Source: Hydrangea macrophylla (lineage: Eukaryota > Streptophyta > Magnoliopsida > Cornales > Hydrangeaceae). Taken from it: a DNA stretch of 64,000 bases. Positions 20,474 to 31,834 of the stretch are shown piece after piece. The position numbers and the translations under genes were made by a program. Numbering within the stretch: position 1 is the stretch's first letter; the number at the start of each line of letters is the position of its first letter. The stretch spans positions 126,313,999 to 126,377,998 of the forward strand of contig CM066991.1 of assembly GCA_033977485.1 (NCBI GenBank), in the 5' to 3' direction. Below the pieces are notes generated by a model, which had not been told where the DNA came from, did no database searches, and saw only the letters and a list, made by a program, of their open reading frames with translations.

Positions 20474-22965
20474 TGTCACACCCCAACCCACCTCGGGTGG
20501 ATAAGGACACGTGTAACAAAGCCCACATGCCAAATCACCCTTAATTTACTAAGAAAACACAAATTAGCCTTATAAAATAGCCTTAGTGACACAAAACAGT
20601 CCCAAGGGCAAAATTGTCATTAAATAAGTATATCCAAAATTTACACCAAAAGATAGGTCTTTGAGTCCCAGTTCCAACGCAAAAAAATGGCGCGCGAATC
20701 CGAGTTTTGTAGAAGGAGATATACTAGTTTTCGTAAAAATAGACAGTCTAATTTTACAGGGCGGATCGATCCGCGAAAAGGCCGGATCGATCCATGAAGC
20801 CATTTTTCCAACAGAAATTCCCCCAAAAATGGGCAGATCAATCCGCGGAAAGGCTGGATCGATCCGACTTCTGCATAATGTCTCCCTGTTGCTAAAAACT
20901 TTAGTTTTTCAACTCCAAAACATTTCCAAACTTCCCCATACTTTGTGGAAGCATCAAAACATCTTCAAAAACATTTCCAAGTGTTTATAAACATTAACAC
21001 CACATACCCAAGTGAGATATATCAATTTAAACACATAAATTCTTTGCATGGATCATGATTTTACTCCCAACTTCTATTAACCCATCCCAACCAACATAAG
21101 AACTTCTAAAAACATTTCAAAGCATTTCCATGTGTCTCCAAACATTAACCAAACTGCAAAAGAGTTTTCAAAATCACTTCCAAACACTTGGCTAGTTAGT
21201 CATATACCCAAAACTTATAATACTCCAACTAGGAGCTCAAAGCTACATCAAATCCACATCTTTATCCCAACATAAGCATAAACACTCAAACAAGAGATGC
21301 TAAGTTTAAATTATATCAAGAGTCACTTAACTCCCCAAAACTCCTCCAACACACATGACTTGTGGCTTGCAAGTGCAACTTACATCATAAGACACAACCA
21401 ACACTAAATTATACTTGACATATACAAAGTTTTTCAAAACATAAGTTGTTCAAATACTTCAAGACATAACTACATTAACAAGCCAAAATACTTAAGTCTA
21501 TGAACATATCCACATATTCATAACACCCATGCCCAAACCCGCCGTGTCGGTCATTTCCTCTCCTCTTTCCGTGCCGTACCTGCGATGGTTATTCAATAAC
21601 CACAACAGAAAAATACATTTCGTTTAAGCTTTCGCTTAATGAGGGAACTAATCATGTTATTGGAATGCTCAATATGCAAATGCTACAATCATTATAAACA
21701 ACAACAAAATGATCTCCGAAAAGTCAAGTCATTCTAGCCACCACCCCCGGGTCCTTCTCACCCCGGATCTTTCTCACTTTTGGCACATATAGCGTAACAC
21801 ACACTCTCTTGTGACCCCGAAGGCGTCACCGACATTTCATTGTGTTCGTCACCACGCCCCACTCATTGAGGCTTACTATCCCTTACATATGGGACCTATA
21901 AATGGTGACCACTACTTGACTTCCCTTTGATCCACATAAGCATTTAAGAAACTTAGCATATAAGCATAGCAATTTCACATTATTGACATGCTTTTTACCC
22001 AAATTCATCAACATATACACACATAAACATGAATTAAGCAACTACTAGCACAATTATCACATGAACATGTCTAAACACCCAATTTTGGGATTAGAACACT
22101 CACCTCTTCGAATTATACGTAACTAAGCTTAGAATTCCCCAATTCTCTCCCAATTGCAGCTCAATTTCTAACCGGTGGTAATCCTACATAATTTTGATAT
22201 ACCAAACATCATCTATCAAGAATGGTTGCCATAAGAACGTTACCAAAAATGAAAATAAATTACGTGAATGTAATCCTCTTACCTCCACGAGTTCAAATAT
22301 GGTCTCGGTTTGTGAATCCGATGTCAAACGGCAAAGGAGCGGCAAGAAAACGGCGCCGAGGGAATCCGACATGGACTTGGGAGCTCTCCGTTCTTTTCTT
22401 CCCTATGGCCAGCTGTGTTTTTACAAATGAAACACATATTCAAGACATGCATATGTGTTTAACTCCTCTTTCCCTTATTTTCATTTACACCCCCAAACTT
22501 TCTTTAAGCTTTATTATGAAACCCCCTTGTTATTTACATTAACTACCCACCATTTCTAAATGGATTTAATCTAAGTCCCGCGTAGGTCCCAAACATGGTC
22601 TCACATAAATTATGAGGTTGCTATTAAACCAACCAATTATGAATCATTTCCACATACGCCCTCACATGGGTACCCAAACTGGTCCCCTTTACCCCTCATA
22701 AGACATAATATAATATTAAACATTTAAACAAGTATGCATATCCACATATAATGACATCAAAATGCAATTTATATAATTAGACCCTCATTGGGCCCCACAT
22801 TTATACCAGTCCAGCCCTTCGCAGGACTTTCATCTGTGTCCGTATTTGAACACCTTTTTACTTGTGGGTTCTTATCCCCACCTTAAACCATCTTATGTGT
22901 TTATTATCTTTAATTAATACATATTAATACCACACCAGCCTTCTTTTCTGGGTACGGGTGTTACA
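20474..22965 (-). mobile_element. Solo LTR, gypsy type, inserted in RT
   Basis: Plus-strand ends TGTCACACCCC and CGGGTGTTACA, with perfect 5-bp target duplications TCAAA at 20469-20473 and 22966-22970. About 2.5 kb, with no internal coding. It shares blocks with the left-edge element's LTR: GCGATGGTTATTCAATAACC at about 21571-21590 matches ATGGTTATTTGAATAACC at 3018-3035, with a following TTTAAGCT stretch. The families are therefore related though not identical. It contains its own palindrome array (20763-20865). Confidence 0.92.
20763..20865. repeat. Array of the 10-bp palindrome GGATCGATCC in the solo LTR
   Basis: Perfect copies at 20763, 20784 and 20856 and one degenerate copy (AGATCAATCC) at about 20835. 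Each is followed or preceded by CGCGRAAAGG-like linkers, so the unit is about 20 bp. Confidence 0.9.
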
Positions 22966-23416
22966 TCAAAATATCGTCAATAAAGACAATAACGAACTGA
23001 TCCAAGTAGGGCTTAAATACTTTGTTCATTAGATCCATAAACACAGCCGGAGCATTCGTCATCCCAAACGGCATCACTAAGAACTCATAGTGTCTATACC
23101 TCGTCCTGAAAGTAGTCTTAGGGATGTCTTTCTTTCGTACCCTCAACTAATGATACCCCGACCATAGATCAATCTTGGAAAAGGTCGTGGCTCCTTGTAA
23201 TTGATCAAACAGATCGTCTATTCGAGGTAAGGAATACTTATTCTTGATAGTAACCTTATTCAGTTCCCGGTAGTCAATACACAATTGCATGGTTCCGTCC
23301 TTCTTTTTCACAAATAACACTGGTGCTCCCCAGGGTGAAGTACTTGGGTGAACAAAACCCAACTTCTTAAGTTCTTGAACTTGCTCCTTTAACTCCAACA
23401 GTTCAGTATGGGCCAT
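22966..23416 (-). pseudogene. pol: RT N-terminus and palm with catalytic FIDD
   Basis: Minus strand. [39 protein letters not shown], then a TAG (23147-23149) where relatives have Gln, then [20 protein letters not shown] and VIVFIDDIL, the RT catalytic box (the usual form is YVDD or FIDD). The frame is cut after FIDDIL by the solo LTR at 22965. One stop and one insertion are enough to inactivate it. Confidence 0.92.
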
Positions 23417-24285
23417 CTGTAGGGAACTTTGGTTATAGGTTAAGTGCCTGGCACTAGTTCCACACAGAATTCTATGTACCTCTCTGGCGGTAGTCCTGAA
23501 ATGTCTCAGAATACTTCCTCAAATTCCTTGCTCACCGGTATTGATGACACCGTCACTTCTGTATTGACAACTTCGATGTTTGCTAGGCTTCTGGTGAGGA
23601 ACATATCACTTGAAGGGTTACATTGGAAATCAAAGGGTTGATTCCCATTGTCTGCAAATGTGATCCTCTTCCTTACACAATCCAACTTCGCATGATTCTT
23701 TTCTAGCCAATCCATTCCCATGATTATATCAAACTCCGTCATCGACAGAACCACCAATCTCGCCAACATGTCACGGTCTCCTAACCATAGAGGACAATCT
23801 TTACACATGTGTAATAATTTGACAGTGGTCCCTAGTGGTGAGATAGCACTCAAAGCTTCATCTAGACGTTGCGGTACTATACCCAACTTTCGAACAATCT
23901 TAACAGATATAAAGGAATGTGTAGCACCCTTGTGAAATAAAACTTTAACATGGGAATTAAACAAGGTTAGAGTACCTTCCACTGTTTGCTGTTCGGGCGG
24001 TCCCTCCTTATAAGTACCTTCTCCATACTCTGTTTCCTCATAATCAGCAGCCTCGGGAATAATAACATTCAGACGGGCCTGTCCTTCCTGACCATAATTA
24101 CCTTTCCTGGGGACTCGACAATCCTTACTCATGTGACCCAGTACACCACAGTTATAGCACACAATATTTGGACGATCCGCACACCTAGGTGCTCTGCAAT
24201 CTTTAGCTCGGTGACCAGGAACACCACAATTGAAGCAGTTATTGTTAATGGTCCCCTCAATTGCTAGAGACGGATACTGCTGCAC
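23417..24285 (-). pseudogene. gag zinc knuckles and aspartic protease with altered active site
   Basis: Minus-strand frame 24285-23506. Two CCHC knuckles, CFNCGVPGHRAKDC and CYNCGVLGHMSKDC, are followed by an acidic linker and a retropepsin fold: VKVLFHKGATHSFIS, then DIIMGMDWLEKNHAKLDC. The expected catalytic D-S/T-G appears as H-K-G, so the protease should be inactive. The frame ends at 23506-23508. The stretch to 23417 has the short link to RT with another break. Confidence 0.9.
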
Positions 24286-25141
24286 TGTCTGTGTCTGTTG
24301 AGGTTTCTTCCCTCCTTCCCAAGTCCTTTTCTATCCCTGAGGTTACGTAGGTTTCTGCCCGGGATAGCCTTTTTGCGGAGTTCAATTTCCAAATGATTTT
24401 GATTTTTGACATCCATCATTCTCCAATCCTATAGCCAACCTCACCAGAGCTTCAAACGACTGATTCAGGTGTCCCATAGTCAAATGTCGAAGAGACAAGT
24501 TGAGACCCCGATGATACTTCTTGATTTTTTTTGTGTGTGTCCACCATATACGGAGCAAAGCCAGACAACCGTTCAAACCGAGTGGTGTACTCACGGACTG
24601 TCAGATTTCTTTGTGTTAAATCCATGAACTCTTTTTCTCTCTTATCCTTCTCTTCCTCAGAGAAATACTTCTCGAGAAATCTTTCTTTGAACACTACCTA
24701 CGACATTACTCTAGCAGCTTCTTCTCCAATAGTCACCTTTTTAGTATCCTACCAATCAGCCACTGCATATGACGGCTGAAAGATGGCCAGACACTTCTTT
24801 TCCAGATCGGTGCACTCTATGGTCTCGAAGATACGTTCCATCTGGCGTAGCCACTATTTCGCTTGCCAGGGTTCATCGGTCCCAGCAAAATACTCAGGTC
24901 GTAGAGCACGAAATTCTTTAAAAAACTTGTCCCCAGTCTGGTGGGCTTGCCTCCCATTCCCGTTATGATACCCATTCTGATTATTGTTCCTGGTGTTCTG
25001 ATCACTGACCCTTTCTGACCATCTTACAAAAGCCTCAAATATCCCGGTTGGGTCTATTACTGGGGGTGCAGCTTCAATAGCAGCGGGACGAGGCCTGAGA
25101 TTCCTTCCAAGCTTAAGTTCGAGATAAAGATACCTATTCAT
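24286..25141 (-). pseudogene. gag capsid region, multiply broken
   Basis: Minus strand from ATG 25141 (MNRYLYLELKLGRNLRPRP). Gag motifs are visible: FKEFRALRPEYFAGTDEPW, WLRQMERIFE, VVFKERFLEKYFSEEEKD, REKEFMDLTQRNLTVREYTTRFERL. Stops lie at about 24854, 24760, 24695 and in the tail near 24382. A frameshift lies at about 24525 near THKK. It joins the zinc knuckles of 24285-24140. Confidence 0.88.
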
Positions 25142-25294
25142 CGATCAACAAAATTCAGTTAAACTCCAAATATAAAAGAAAGCTCACAACAATCGAAAAC
25201 AATGAAACACAGACTAAGGTCAAACTATCTTATCTTAACACTATCTTAACGGAAGATCCTCTGTGTCTTGGACAATTGGTCGAGCCAAAACCTG

Positions 25295-25306
25295 ACTCTG
25301 ATACCA
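25295..25306 (-). other. Primer binding site of the chromovirus
   Basis: Minus strand reads TGGTATCAGAGT, one base from the initiator Met tRNA PBS consensus, seven bases inside the LTR border at 25314. It marks the right LTR as the 5' LTR. Confidence 0.88.
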
Positions 25307-25904
25307 AAAAGCCTGTCACTCCCTGACGTAGCATAAAACAGGAAAGCATTTAATTTCCTTTATGGACTCGTAAGTCGTGACAAGTGAGTATGACCAATTG
25401 TCCCTACAACAAATAACTTAACAGCATTTCTAAAGGAAAGGATACTAATAAACATAAGCTCCAAAATAAAACTTACTAAACTATTACATCAGTCAAGGTC
25501 TTAGGCACAACACCTTATCAAATTCTAATAAAGTTTATTACAACTCTGAAAGGAAAGACATAAGTAAAGGTAAAACAGTTTTCTTGGAAAGCTTCCTGCC
25601 TCTAACTAGTATAGTCAACGTACTCTGGTTGCTCCTGACCTGGAAAATCTGGACATGGAGTTCAGGACGTATTGACGCCGTCAGCTTATGAAAGATGGTG
25701 AGTAAAATAAACATATACTCGCAATGTATATATAAGCATATATAATAACAGTACGCTTAAACTTTAAAAGAAATAATTCAAGGTTCTAACTTCAACATGA
25801 GTCACGGGGGAATATAGTAAGCAATAAATACGCAATCGTACATGAACCATGAAATATCTCATCTTACCAATTCTTTTCTTTCAACAACTCGATGCAACTA
25901 ACCC

Positions 25905-26335
25905 ATTTCCTCAGATACCAGGAGTAATATCCGCTCAGTCATCTGGGTCGCGCAACACATCCTCGCCTTATATACTAGGATTAATATCTGCTCAGTATCC
26001 AAGTCATACACTACACAATCGTCTCCAATACCAGGAATAGTATCCGCTCAATATTGAAGTCACACATTACACTATCGCCTCAGATACCAGGAATAATATC
26101 CGCTCGATATCTAGGTCAATCACAACAAACCATCGCTCTAGATATCAGGAATAATATTCAATCAATATCCGAAATGCGCACCTTAGATACCAGGAATAAT
26201 ATCCGATCGATAACTAAATCATACATCACACTATCGCCTCAGATACTAGGAATAATATCCACTCAGTATCTAGGCCGATCGCAACACCGTCACCTCCAAC
26301 ACTAGGAATTATATCCGATCGATATTAGGGTTGCA
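25905..26335 (-). repeat. Tandem array of the right LTR
   Basis: The same GATACCAGGAATAATATCCG-type units as at 14955-15395, with unit-specific substitutions, about nine copies. Confidence 0.85.
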
Positions 26336-26630
26336 CACCAGGCAGCTACTCTTTACTCTTTTCGCATTTTCTCATTCACCATGTATGTCAATGTCATGAA
26401 TCATAACATCATTCATTAATCTCAAAGTCGGATAATCGTTCAACGTATTTCTCATTCTTAATCATTCTTGTTAATCCAATCCTTAAGCACAAGCCTTTAA
26501 AACAGTACATCTGTCACACAGTTCCTTAAAAACTTCCAAAGCCTTTTCCAAATAGTCCCTAATACAAAACTAACCAAACTACCAAAAATGTCACCTCATG
26601 GGAGCGTGCCACGCGAGCGATCTGGCTATT

Positions 26631-29600
26631 TGTGGATATCGCAGGTTTTCTTTACCCACAGCTTTTCAAAATCAATTTCTAAAAACAAATGAGTCGCCAC
26701 TTAATTTTTTTAAAAGAAAAATTAAGAAACCATTTTAAAAGCAAACTGATCTTTTGCGAAACCAAAGATAAACCGGGTCCGGGGATTATGGAATGAAAGG
26801 GGAAGGAGCCCGACGGACTAAAACACCCCCTTTTATCCTATCTCGCGATAGGCCTCTACTCAACATCCTTTTTAATCAGATTAATAATCTAAGCATGCCC
26901 TCAATTAATACATATGTACATATACATTACACAAGCATGTTGGAAATGGTGTAAAATTGCTAATGACAAAATATCATTCATAAGCCATGTGATTCAAGTA
27001 GCAAGCAACATGATATGCAATAGAGAGCTAGAAAACTCACCCGGGATCCAGCCGCGAAATGGAAACGTGCAATGCATGCACAAAATACAAAGCCTAAGAA
27101 AAGGTCTCTAATTCACATATTCACATAAGGCAAAACCTAAGCTAAGGTGTCGCACATGGAGTTAAAAATCAATTTAAAATCAAAGGAATGAATTAAACTA
27201 GAGAAGGGATGAGAAGTTGTACCTCAAATGCGCTACAAAACAAAGGTTAGTACACATGCCTTAGACAAGATATAATATCAAAGAGTAATTAATCCTGAGT
27301 CAATGTTCAACTAGATTCAACCAAGACAAGAGATAAGTCCTACTTATCATGTATCAATGAATGCATGAATATTAACAAGAATGAGATATGAATTTATTCA
27401 CAAATTTGGATCCCTAAGCCTCTGGGTTTAATCTAAATTATCATTATTCAAAACATGGTTTGAGTCCTAAGACATTAAGAGACCATTTGAGTTGAAATAA
27501 ATAAGATTAGACAAAAACAGTAGCAGTTTTTTATGAATTACAGAGAGCAAACCAGATCTTCCAAAATAGATATAAAATACTTCCAACGGTTGGATCTTAA
27601 TGATATTTGGATATGTTATGCCTCTGTGAGTCTAGTTTCTAACCCAAAAAGAAAATTGAGCTTTCAACGGTTAGATCTCCGGGAATACGGAAAATACTAG
27701 ACCTCACTCAGGATTTTACAACTCTCTGTCCAGAGATCTCGTATGATTTTTTAAAAATAGCAAAAAAATCTGAATTGCTTCATTCTTTTTAGGGAACCTT
27801 CCTAACACATTAAGGTTCTTATAAAAAATTATTAGAAGTCATGAAAACTTGGTTAAAGCTCTGATCTATCAATTTTAAAACCGGTTTGCTGTTCTGAAAC
27901 TATTCTGAAATTCTGGACAGATTGTGGTTGTCTCACAAAATCCATGATCAAGCCATTCTAAGCATAAAATCTTACCAAAACAAAAATTACAGTGGTAAAA
28001 AAAAGTGTTATTGACACTCTCCCGTTGATTTCACTTGATTTCAACGGTTAGATTTCGAACTAAAAATCTTTGATCAAAAACAGTTTGTGAATCCACTGTT
28101 TTCATTTTGCTAGTTCAACTTTATTTGTTAACCCCAACTATTAAATCATGAAGTTGGACGTAAACTAAACCATCTCTTCTACCATTTAATGGTCATTGAA
28201 GACTAAGGACATCTTTAGACCTATAGATTTTTGATGAAGTATGAAATGGACTTCACAAAATCCCAAACAATGAACCCAAACTTATGGACCAAAACTTGAG
28301 TTCAAATCATTACCCCTACCACTTGGTGGTCATTGGAGGATAAAGACACACATATATGTAGGTTTTAAATGAAGTATGAAGAACTTCTCAAAACCCAAGG
28401 AAGAGATTAGTCCAAGCCATAGAGATGGACTTAAACTAACACATTTTTCTCCTACCATTTGATGGTCATTGGAGACTAAATGAAGTTAAAATCTACTTAA
28501 ACCTTATTGGAATATAGTAAGGATTCCATAAGATTTCTTAATGAAGAGGTTCAAGTCATGGATTAAGACTTGAGTCTCACTAATTATATGTAAATTAAGA
28601 CTATGATTCATTCTAATCTCCATATAGATCATAAGATCCTAGGAAATTAAGGAATCAAACTCAAAGAGGTTCAATGAGATATGGAAGACCTCATGAACCT
28701 TTTGAATGAAATATAAATAAGGAAAATCAAGGATTACTTAGAAGACTAAGGATACAAACTCTTCAAAATTGAATTTGTCTTAAACCCAAAGCTAATTACA
28801 TCCAAATTGATGAAATATCATGAGATTCAATCACAAGTTCTTGGTGGTGTGTGATGAAATGGGATAAGAAGAGAGGTTTTGAAAATGTGAAAAAGTTCCT
28901 AGAACTATGAACTTGTGATTGAATGGTCCTAATTCTATCAAGGATTAAGAGGTTACCTCTAGGACCTCAAGTATTTCTTCAACTTCTTTTGAAGATCTTC
29001 CAAGACTTCCCAAATTCTCTTCAAAATTCTTCAAATTCTTCAAGCTCTTCAAGAAATTCTTCTTCTCTCTCTCTAAAAATCTATATGATTCTTGTGTATA
29101 TGTATCTCTTGATTTTCAAATTCAAGTCCCCAAAATGGAAGATGAGGTTTTGTTTATATAGGCCATTATTCCAGGGATAGATGGGTAAATTCGGGTGGAG
29201 ACCCATGTGCAAGGTTTTCTTCTAGAACATGTGAGAAGATGCAGTCTGTTACAGCCAGCGGCACTCGCTGGGTGCCGGCGGCACTCAGTGAGTGCCGCCG
29301 CGTTTTCCGCGTGCCGGGGCTAACTGAATTTTGTCCCTCTTTTTGATTTTTCAAAAATATGTTGGTGTAAACGAAATTTTTTTTTATTCTATGTATGTAT
29401 ATATTTGCATTAAGATCCCCCATGTGCATGGTATCAACCATGTGCATGGTATATTTTTTAATATACTATTTCTTCCTTTTTTTTTTTGTATTTTCTCTTT
29501 TTCAAAAATCTTTTCATTTCTTTTGTCTTCTCTTTTTTTTCAAGGAAACTCCCTCTTTCTCTTTTTTTTTTTTTTTTTGTTTTTGTTTATTAATTCTCTT

Positions 29601-29821
29601 TTCTTTAAAAGAAAATGGATTCCCAGACTGGGTCTCTCACACGTTCTTCGTCGTTCGGGTTTTCCCCGAATGCCCGAATCCTCTCCCTTTATTAAAAATT
29701 TTTTCTTGAAGATTTTGAATTTCTTGGAAAATCCTCGAATGCCACGGACATTGTCATCATCGGTCCTTGAGAGGTAACCAATCCCTGGATTTGACGTTTG
29801 GTCAAAATTGGGGTGTCTACA
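26631..29821 (-). mobile_element. Solo LTR, ~3.2 kb, inserted in the right LTR
   Basis: Bounded by TGTGGATATCGC and GGGGTGTCTACA with perfect target duplications CTATT at 26626-26630 and 29822-29826. The left LTR has the uninterrupted site (15671-15690). The minus-strand start TGTAGACACCCCAATTTTG is a common start for large plant Ty3/gypsy LTRs of non-chromovirus type. No coding region is recognised. It contains short T-rich tracts (29480-29600) and a pair of GGCACTC...GAGTGCC palindromes (29259-29300). Confidence 0.88.
29259..29300. repeat. GGCACTC/GAGTGCC palindromes in the solo LTR
   Basis: GGCACTCGCTGGGTGCC at about 29260-29276 and GGCACTCAGTGAGTGCC at 29280-29296, near-perfect odd-length palindromes separated by GG. 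They form a GC-rich island in an AT-rich LTR. Confidence 0.82.
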
Positions 29822-30048
29822 CTATTCTCCGAAATCTGTTAAAAATTCCTTACTGTCCAAATCTGCTCATGTGATGACCAAGAGCCAATATTCCTGAGGC
29901 AGGATGGCTAAGGCGGATGAGGTTGAGGTCGAGTGTGGGGACTTGTCCCACATCGCTTGGGGTGAAGTTCCTGAACTAGTTTATAAGGATTAATCACCCC
30001 TTTATATGCAACAAGACCTTTTAAAACCGTGAGGAAGCTAAACACGAA

Positions 30049-30113
30049 AAACTCCACAGTTAAGCGTGCTGCTGCCAGAGCAGTACCAGGGATGGGTGAC
30101 CCCCTGGGAAGTT
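30049..30113 (+). other. 5S rRNA-like block in left TRIM LTR
   Basis: ACTCCACAGTTAAGCGTGCT, then AGAGCAGTACCAGGGATGGG and TGACCCCCTGGGAAGTTC match the internal-promoter half of plant 5S rRNA (box A and box C regions) with a few changes. In Cassandra these may keep RNA polymerase III promoter activity. The 5' part of 5S is absent, so this is not a functional 5S gene. Confidence 0.85.
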
Positions 30114-30431
30114 CTTTATGTTTAGACCCAAAGCGGACAATATTGTTGCTAGACGAGGAGGTGGGTCGTTACAAATGGTATCAGAGCGGAAACCCAGTCG
30201 AAAGTGTGGGGGCAGGTCACACACGAGGACGTGTGGCCCTTAAGGAGGGTGGATTGTGATGACCAAGAGACAATATTCCTGAGGCAGGATGGCCACGACG
30301 GATGAGGTTGAGGTCGGGTGTGGGGACTTGTCCCACATCGCCTGGGGTGAAGTTCCTGTACTAGTTTATAAGGATTAATCGCCCCTCTATATGCAACAAG
30401 GCCTTTTCGTGAGGGAGCTAAACACGAAAGA

Positions 30432-30495
30432 ACTCCACAGTTAAGCGTGCTGCTGCCAGAGCAGTACCAGGGATGGGTGACCCCCTGGGAAGTTC
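30432..30495 (+). other. 5S rRNA-like block in right TRIM LTR
   Basis: Second copy, same match (ACTCCACAGTTAAGCGTGCT through CCCCCTGGGAAGTTC), identical to the left copy over the core. Confidence 0.85.
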
Positions 30496-31163
30496 TTTGT
30501 GTTTAGACCCAAAGCAGACAATATTGTTGCTAGACGAGGAGGTGGGTCGTTACAGCTCAAGTCGCGCGAGATGGCTGCACGAGCGAGCCTCGCGCGAGCA
30601 GGTCGCGTGCGTGAGTTGTCACATAATGTCATCTTATTTGTTTTTCCCCTGTTTTTGATTTTGAAAACTGAAATATACCCATTTTCAGATTATGTTTCAA
30701 CCAAGACATGTAATATATGGTTTTCTTCATTTTTTCGCGTAGATTAATAATACGCGATCAATTTAAACAAATACGGATTATATCTCTTGATTTTCGCGAT
30801 TAAAGTTTGAGTGACAAAACTTTAAATCAACGGTACGTTGCGATACAGATGAATTATAACGTAGGATTCAAACCGTAGCTTATTGGGACTAAGATCTTCC
30901 ATTTTTAATTCACAAAATTAATTTTGGTTAACTTTTACAAAACTCCATTTTCAAGCTCTCATGGTGTATCCATATATACACATAAATACACACATATATA
31001 AACTGAAATATAGATATATAGATATTAAGAGTGAGTTTACAATACTCACTGAGGTGATTATTTAGAGAATTTGAGACTGAGAATTTCCGTCGTGAAATCC
31101 GTCGTCAATGAAGTTTTCTCCGTCTTCTCTCTTGATTTTGAGATATATATATATATATATATA

Positions 31164-31347
31164 GGGTAATACTTGGGGCACAACCAAAGCCACAACCTTT
31201 TTTGCACAACCTCCATTTTGTGTCTATCTCTCTCCTAGTGGGCACTGTGGGGTCACTGGCACTGTGGACCCATCAAGAGAGAGATAGACACAAAATGAAG
31301 GTTGTGCAAAAAAGATTGTGACTTTGGTTGTGCCTCAAGTATTACTC
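31164..31347. mobile_element. MITE inserted in the (TA)n tract of the right LTR
   Basis: Terminal inverted repeats GGGTAATACTTGGGGCACAA and (inverted) GAGTAATACTTGAGGCACAA, continuing inward through CCAAAG..CACAA and TTTTTTGCACAACCT. About 184 bp with a short central spacer, no coding. TA repeats flank both sides, and the left LTR (16310-16322) has an uninterrupted TATATATA at this place. Confidence 0.88.
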
Positions 31348-31834
31348 ATATATATATATATATATATAACTATGTATGTGTGTATGTGTAAATCATATAT
31401 TTAATATGTGTGAGTGTTATGTTCTAGAGGGAGTAAGAGAGAACTTGAGAGATTGAGAGTTACAGAGAGTTTTAGTGAATTGAGAGACTGTGATACACAT
31501 ATATGTATACAGAGAATTGGGTAGCCTCCAAGTAATTGGGAGGTAATCCCATGTGGTGAGCTCACGTGCTCCCATACACATGTCGCGATATAATCGCAAT
31601 TTTAAAAATAAAAAGTGGTATTAACCGGTCGCGATAAAAATACAAAAAATTATATTAACGTAGGAATTAAATTACCAGTTGTATAAAAAAATATAGTTAT
31701 AGTTTCAAATCCAAAGAAAATAACTTTCTTTATTTATAGAAATTACGATTTGACCCCCAATAAGATATTATAAGCAGAAATTAAAATGAAACATTCATTT
31801 ATTAAAAGAAATTTAAAAAAAACAGGGTTTTACA

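Larger units (their letters stand above)
29870..30554 (+). mobile_element. Cassandra-type TRIM, complete, with 5S rRNA-like LTRs
   Basis: A 685-bp miniature LTR retrotransposon: LTR 29870-30173, internal 30174-30254, LTR 30255-30554. Perfect 5-bp target duplications GCTCA lie at 29865-29869 and 30555-30559, and the left chromovirus LTR has the empty site. The PBS TGGTATCAGAGC is at 30176-30187 and a polypurine tract (AAGGAGGGTGG) at 30242-30252. No coding capacity, so it must use proteins from other elements. Both LTRs carry a block strongly resembling plant 5S rRNA, the defining mark of Cassandra TRIMs. The LTRs differ at roughly 15 positions, so it is not a very recent insertion. Confidence 0.93.
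14364..31834 (-). mobile_element. Ty3/gypsy chromovirus with four nested elements and a MITE
   Basis: Two homologous LTRs (14364-16780 and 25314-31834) in the same orientation flank a decayed gag-pol. The outer flanks are ATCAT (14359-14363) and GTCAT (31835-31839), a 4/5 match to a 5-bp target duplication. A PBS lies inside the right LTR and a polypurine tract (AAGGTGGGTAGAG on the minus strand, 16781-16795) inside the left LTR. Domain order on the minus strand is gag, protease, RT, RNase H, integrase, chromodomain, so it is a chromovirus, probably Tekay/Del-like. Later insertions: a solo LTR in integrase (17794-19109), a solo LTR in RT (20474-22965), and in the right LTR a solo LTR (26631-29821), a TRIM (29870-30554) and a MITE (31164-31347). 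Confidence 0.9.
25314..31834 (-). repeat. 5' LTR (right) of the chromovirus, with three nested insertions
   Basis: Starts TGTCACTCCCTGACGT and ends TTTTACA. It matches the left LTR block by block, including the tandem array (25910-26335). Against the left LTR, three insertions stand out: 26631-29821, 29870-30554 and 31164-31347. Without them it would be about 2.46 kb, like the left LTR. Scattered substitutions between the two LTRs show that the host insertion is not very recent. Confidence 0.92.

Noticed and set aside
30049..30495. Two 5S rRNA genes
   Set aside because: Only the internal-promoter half of 5S is present, inside LTRs with PBS, PPT and target duplication. This is a Cassandra TRIM.
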